DNA of 64,000 nt from contig JAKZZE010000001.1 in NCBI GenBank assembly GCA_024220505.1, positions 1,116,001-1,180,000 on the forward strand, in the 5' to 3' direction. The stretch's first letter is position 1. Every line of letters begins with the position of its first letter. This DNA is from Rhizopus arrhizus. Taxonomy: Eukaryota > Mucoromycota > Mucoromycetes > Mucorales > Rhizopodaceae. Positions 59,516 to 64,000 of this stretch are shown here, in pieces. The position numbers were made by a program, and so were the translations under genes. The notes below the pieces were generated by a model. That model saw nothing but the letters and a program-made list of their open reading frames with translations, was not told where the DNA came from and did not search any database.

Positions 59516-61757
59516 ATTATAATTTAAAAAGAAGGGAGTGTAATTTGCTTAATTTTTTTGTTATATAAAAAAAGGGTAAAAAATGGAAAAAAAGAGCCAA
59601 AAATAAAAACAGGTGTTCAGGGCAAACTTCATATTCTTGTGTTACATGAAATATTGAAGACTGCCAAATGAAGAAATTACTGTTTTTTCGCTTATTCAAA
59701 TTAAACTGTTACGCCAAAGTAGGATCATGGATTTCAAAGCGCATTCTTTCCAGTATCTTGTGCTATAGTGGGTTTAGAATTTACATTTAGAAGGAAGAGT
59801 ATGCCTTTTTGTATATCGTCATTTATAAAAAAATTATTAAGATGATATAGTACAACTTACATTCTCCTTTAATGAAGGGACTATGCGAAACGTGGGTGTC
59901 TTTGAGAGCACGTTTGGTGATGTTGCTGAAGAAGAATTGCTTGTGAAAAAAAAAAAAAAAAATCCAAAAATAACTTTGTCCTTTTATCCAATGTTTCATT
60001 AAACAAAAGCTTAACGATGATAATATCAGCCCCCACAGGTAAGAACATAAATAGTCAGTATATTCTTTTGAATTTGATGACAAAATAGAGAAACATAAAC
60101 GAGAATAGAAAATGATATTCAACAATAATGATAAGAATTATAGATTTATCAACTCTTACGATGAAACCAATTTTGAAATCTGCAACAGACATATTTGATA
60201 AATCAATTATCAACCGTGTCATACATTCATAGACATTGGGTAGGGTAACATGCAGCATTATACAGCACGAACATGGTAAGATAATGTACTTATATTGTGA
60301 AAGTGCTAGCAAGTAGCAAAGCACTGGTTGTGAAGAAAGTCTTTAACTGTTCTTTGAAGTAACCAAATGATATAAAACTAATCAAGACAACATGTTCAAA
60401 GCCTTGAGTTATAATATAAAAAAAAAGAGCAAGTTAAACTTTAGCCGATATGATTTCACTTTTAAAAGATTTATTGATCTTACTTCTACTAACAACGACA
60501 TGAAAAAGATTCGCACACATCTTTAAGTTTACTCAATGGTTTCTCATACGTCTTTTGACGTAAATTTAATGCATAGTACGTGTTTCTTTCTCATTTAATT
60601 TATGCTTGTTCTGATCTATTGATCTTTTAGTAAGCCTAAATGATAATACAACCAAAGAGCGAGCATCATTTATTTTTAGAATTGTCACTTCATTTTTTAG
60701 GTTACATCAATTTAATTTGAAGTTGGGACGTAAGATTCTCTTATTTTCTAAAGCATCCTAAGCCCAAGAAAACTAAAATATAAATTGTATTATTTTAAAA
60801 CAAGAAACATGAACAAGAATAGAGGCTAATTATGAAATATCACATTAGCCATTTTATATGCTTTCTGGTTAAACAAAGACGGAGCAACTGCGCCAAAAAA
60901 AAAAAAAGTTACAAGCGCCACATACAACTTTATTAAGTGGCACCAATTTATTGTTTGATAATGTAAATTTTAGAACACAATCAAGTGGCGTTTTTTACAT
61001 TTGGCAAGTAAACACTAAAAGTTTTACTAATATGCACTAGTCTTAAATTCATTTTTACATATGAATATTAAACTAATCATTGTATGTTTCCTATTAAACA
61101 ATTGTAAATTACAACTACTACTTAATTTTATCGCCGTCTCTAAATAGATTAGTTGTTTGTACAACAATAGGATGTAATATAATAAATTCAAAGTTGATAC
61201 ATGTGAAAATTTACATAAAATGACAAGTCCTTGCTTTCCTATCAAAAGCAAGTTGGTGATTTCAAAGTATTTAAATAGTGTTTATAATTTAATTAATGTT
61301 TTCACACAATTTTTCAATATCGACTTTAACTCATGCTTTTAACATTACTTACAGAAATGACCAGATTTGATTCAAAGCATAGATATTTACTCCTTGCTTT
61401 TATTTTTATTGTAAGTCAAATCTACATTTGTATTTTAAGGAGCAAAAAGAAGAATCTTATAAAGAAAGAATAAAAAGAGTACTATTTATTTATGCATCCT
61501 CTTATTTGTGCTTTGTATCATGTCCTTCTTCAGCTAAAAGAAAATACAGCTCAACTATTATTCTTTTTTTTTTTTTTGCATTTTCAAGTCTTACCTTTTT
61601 TCTCGAAAAGATCATCCAAATCATCATCATCATCATCATTTATAGTATAACTAGTTACTGGTTTGCTTTGTTTTGTATCAACTGCGGATAATGTTGCCTC
61701 TTCTACTTCGCTTCTTTGGATTGGTCCCATATTGTCTATTCTCACATTATTATTGAT
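59516..61757. other. AT-rich intergenic region
   Basis: About 2.2 kb. The left end should hold the RhoGEF promoter. The rest is AT-rich with several poly-A/T runs and a few short open frames without motifs. No tRNA, repeat or transposon domain recognised. Confidence 0.55.
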
Positions 61758-62096
61758 TCATTGGCATAATATACAAGTACTACCTGTATTGGATGATCTA
61801 TTAACTGAAGCAGCTGCCAATTCAGCTTCTTCTCTTGCTATTCTTCTAGCAAACTCTTCATCTGACAACAATTGATCATTTGGTGTGGATGTTTTTACTT
61901 TGTTTTGAGTGACTCGCCCTATTTGTATATTTAATGACGACGTATTTCTCGCATTATTACACTTGCCATCCCATTCATACAAGTCAACCGAAGCATTATT
62001 AGGTGAAGGCTGACTTTCTGTTAGACTTAAATTACCCATTCTCGTTTCCAATAAATCACCATTATTTCTGTTATTGTTATTACTGCTACCACTCAT
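61758..62096 (-). CDS. Small protein with DEEFARRIAREEAE helix
   Basis: One exon, 112 aa, starting MSGSSNNNNRNNGDLLE. Low-complexity Asn/Ser-rich N-terminus, then a short acidic amphipathic helix SDEEFARRIAREEAELAAAS, and a C-terminal TCILCQ cysteine pair. The helix matches that of the next gene upstream (SSDQMRQDEEYARRLARES). Short acidic E-x-x-A-x-x-[IL]-A-x-E helices resemble ubiquitin-interacting motifs (UIM/MIU); this is an inference. No wider family recognised. The gene starts only 65 bp after the stop of its neighbour. Confidence 0.65.
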   Translation of the reverse strand: MSGSSNNNNRNNGDLLETRMGNLSLTESQPSPNNASVDLYEWDGKCNNARNTSSLNIQIGRVTQNKVKTSTPNDQLLSDEEFARRIAREEAELAAASVNRSSNTGSTCILCQ

Positions 62097-62160
62097 ACTA
62101 TTATGTATGTTATTTTACTTTGTCTCTTCACCCTTTTTTTTTTGTTAACAATTAAATACT

Positions 62161-62713
62161 TTACTTTTGACTATCATTGGGGCCTGCCATAAATTGATTG
62201 TACAAGTTCATGATTTTATTTTTGGCAGCTAGAGGTTATATATGGATATGTTAAATAAATTTTCTTTTACTTTAATTGCATTTTACCTGCTCCTGCTTCA
62301 ATAACCTTTTCTTTAATAATTGGCAATTCTTCTTGAAAGTTAAAAAGAGGGGCTTGATCATTGGTATTTTTGGGTGTAGTATTTTGAGTACGCTGACTTT
62401 CTCTAGCGAGCCTTCTAGCATACTCTTCGTCCTGTCTCATTTGGTCACTGCTAGGTTCAGGCTTATAAGAAGGATCAGACATGCCAAGCAAAACCTCAAA
62501 AGCTGAATCCAGGTTACCTCCTTGACTGGCGAGTATCGTTTCAATAATATCAATATCCAAGTCAGGGAAAGCGTCTTTGAGTGTCTTTACGGGTCCTTTC
62601 AATTCTACAGGCGTATTAGCATTAGTAAGAGATTCTTGCTCTTGTTCTTGTGGTTGTGTTTGTTGAGCAGGTGATTGAACAACGGTTTCTTGGTTTGCTT
62701 GTGGCTCGGACAT
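62161..62713 (-). CDS. CUE-domain ubiquitin-binding protein (Cue5-like)
   Basis: Exons 62287-62713 and 62161-62228 encode 164 aa. A CUE domain lies at about 42-82: VKTLKDAFPDLDIDIIETIL, then ASQGGNLDSAFEVLLGMSD; the F-P and terminal L-L are the ubiquitin-contacting positions of CUE. It is followed by DEEYARRLARESQ and a C-terminal amphipathic helix. In yeast, Cue5 (TOLLIP-like) links ubiquitinated aggregates to Atg8 for autophagy. An Atg8-interacting motif such as [WFY]-x-x-[LIV] may exist in PLFNFQEELPII, but this is not certain. The N-terminus is Gln/Pro-rich and disordered. Confidence 0.88.
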
Positions 62714-63250
62714 GTTCTTTTTTCTTGATAAAAAAAAAAGGGAAAAAATGGAAAAAAGAAAAATAAGAATGTGTGAGTAAATAACCGTTCCTGCTTGATA
62801 ATTCTTGTCCTATTGACTTTCCATTTCAGGAAGTGAGATGACGTAAAAATGCCAAATGTTGATTGGTTATATAGTGCTTAAGCGAAGGATAGACGTCACC
62901 AGTATATCTTTGAATAATTAGCTTGGTTTTGTTTTTAGTAGTTAGTGGCCTTTTTCAGATAAAAGAAGGTAAATTTTGCCACTTATCCTCACAACTAATT
63001 GTTCAACATTTTTAAATTGCTAGAATACTCCAGTGAAAGATATGTATTACCCTTTCTGAGCCTAATTACAAACTCAATCAGAATGTGACTACACTTTTTC
63101 AAATAAAAACAAAGCACATCAACCCTCAGGCACTGTTTTCTTTTCACCTGTGAATATCTTTTCTTTCTTTTTCCCTTGCTTCATACCCCTTCTCTTTTTA
63201 TTTTCTCTTTTTCTCTCTTTGTATATATAAAGCTATACTTTATATAATAG
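62714..63250. promoter_or_regulatory. Divergent promoter region CUE/poly(A) polymerase
   Basis: 537 bp between two divergently transcribed genes. The poly(A) polymerase side has a long pyrimidine-rich stretch (CTTTTTC repeats, about 63135-63215) followed by a TATATATAAAG at about 63223 and the ATG at 63251; this resembles a CT-rich core promoter with a TATA-like element. No specific factor site recognised. Confidence 0.5.
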
Positions 63251-64000
63251 ATGACAGAAGTGCAAAAAAACATAAGTAATGAAGATTGGCTCGGCTATTT
63301 GGAGCGATATAATATTATTGAGACTGAAGAAGAAAAGATAAAGAGGTAAGCAACGATACATACAAGATTATTTTAATCTAAATATTTACAACAGAAAAAA
63401 GGTGATTGATCTATTACAGAATATTTTAGTTAATTTCCAAAGAGCAGTAACCAAAGACTTGGATTGGAAAAGAAGCGATATTGAATGTTTTTTGTCACCC
63501 TTTGGATCTTATGCATTAGGCGGATATATTAGAGACGCAGACATTGATCTTGTTTTGGTTTGCCCTATCCAAGTTTTGCGAAAATACTTCTTCAAGTTTT
63601 TTCCTCAATTATTGAAACAACAAGCCTCAGTGAGCAATGTAGAGGTACAACAATGAACATACCAAATGGTTGGTTATTATTAATTGTGCTCTATTTAGTC
63701 CATTCAAAAAGCCAATGTTCCTATCATCAAATGTACCATAGATAATATATCCGTAAGTTTTACATTGTAATCATTTCAACGCATTATTTATCACTTACAT
63801 CACTACCATAGATTGACATATCTTTTGTTCGACTAAAAGTTGAAAGAGTTGCACAAAACATCAACTTTTTAGATGATTCACTACTAAGAGATATTGATGA
63901 AACATGTCTAGCGAGTATGGATGGACCTAGAGTCAATCAATTTTGCAAAAATCAAATATATCGTCAGCATGTTAGGTTATTTCAAGTGTGTCTTCAATGC
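63251..64000 (+). CDS. PAP1: Poly(A) polymerase, 5' part (cut by the window end)
   Basis: Exons 63251-63345, 63395-63644, 63699-63752 and 63812 to the window edge give the first 196 aa. The nucleotidyltransferase motif is clear: LSPFGSYALGGYIRDADIDL (G-S with the D-x-D metal ligands), and the third carboxylate in ISIDISFVRL, formed across an intron. ANVPIIKCTIDNIS, DDSLLRDIDETCLASMDGPR and VRLFQVCLQC match canonical nuclear poly(A) polymerases of the Pap1 type, which add poly(A) tails after mRNA cleavage. The rest, including the RNA-binding C-terminus, is outside the window. Trf4-type non-canonical polymerases are less likely given the LDDSLLRDID pattern. Confidence 0.9.

Overview
The window is nuclear DNA of a filamentous fungus, most likely an early-diverging Mucoromycota species (Mucorales-like). 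The grounds are AT-rich spacers full of homopolymers, many GT-AG introns of about 40-75 nt, fungal gene families (Zn2Cys6 factor, WC-2-type PAS-GATA factor, Esa1-type MYST acetyltransferase, Rom2-type RhoGEF), and a WRKY-like zinc-finger gene of a kind I associate with basal fungi. The phylum call is inference. Gene models below were built by hand, by matching reading phase across introns. Most close to a complete codon count.

Layout. 1-3.8 kb: the tail of a SET-like gene, ribosomal protein uL2 (RPL8), and a Zn2Cys6 regulator. 3.8-7.7 kb: gene desert. 7.7-25 kb: F-box/kelch protein, tetraspanin, uL18 (RPL5), a small basic coiled-coil gene with broken frames, a LONRF-like RING/LON protein, an O-fucosyltransferase-like protein, GNA1, ESA1, a peroxisomal adenine-nucleotide-type carrier and a class I/II aminotransferase. 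26.7-43.9 kb: the P5A ATPase SPF1, WC-2-like factor, COX7-like subunit, WRKY-like factor, RING/TRAF protein, several small orphan genes, TRM1, SNX3 and a THO1/SARNP-like SAP protein.

44.7-52.4 kb is the repeat island. It holds a decayed Tc1/mariner-type transposase end, eight copies of a 130-bp tandem repeat, a 5.3-kb LINE (two ORFs, poly(A) end, 9-bp target-site duplication) full of stops, and a degenerate U6 snRNA copy between 23-bp direct repeats. 54.1-64 kb: wax-synthase-like MBOAT, Rom2-like RhoGEF, two neighbouring genes sharing an acidic DEE-ARR-ARE motif (one with a CUE domain), and the 5' part of a poly(A) polymerase.

The genes are mostly housekeeping (translation, tRNA modification, mRNA export and polyadenylation, UDP-GlcNAc synthesis, chromatin, ER and endosome function) and are not organised in a pathway. 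Two cross-cutting points: five reading-frame interruptions lie at homopolymer runs in four otherwise intact genes, which suggests residual assembly errors; and several conserved-looking genes are visible only after splicing tiny exons (COX7, a 50-aa orphan, SPF1 with its start codon split by an intron). I found no CRISPR array, no tRNA I can support and no clear biosynthetic cluster.
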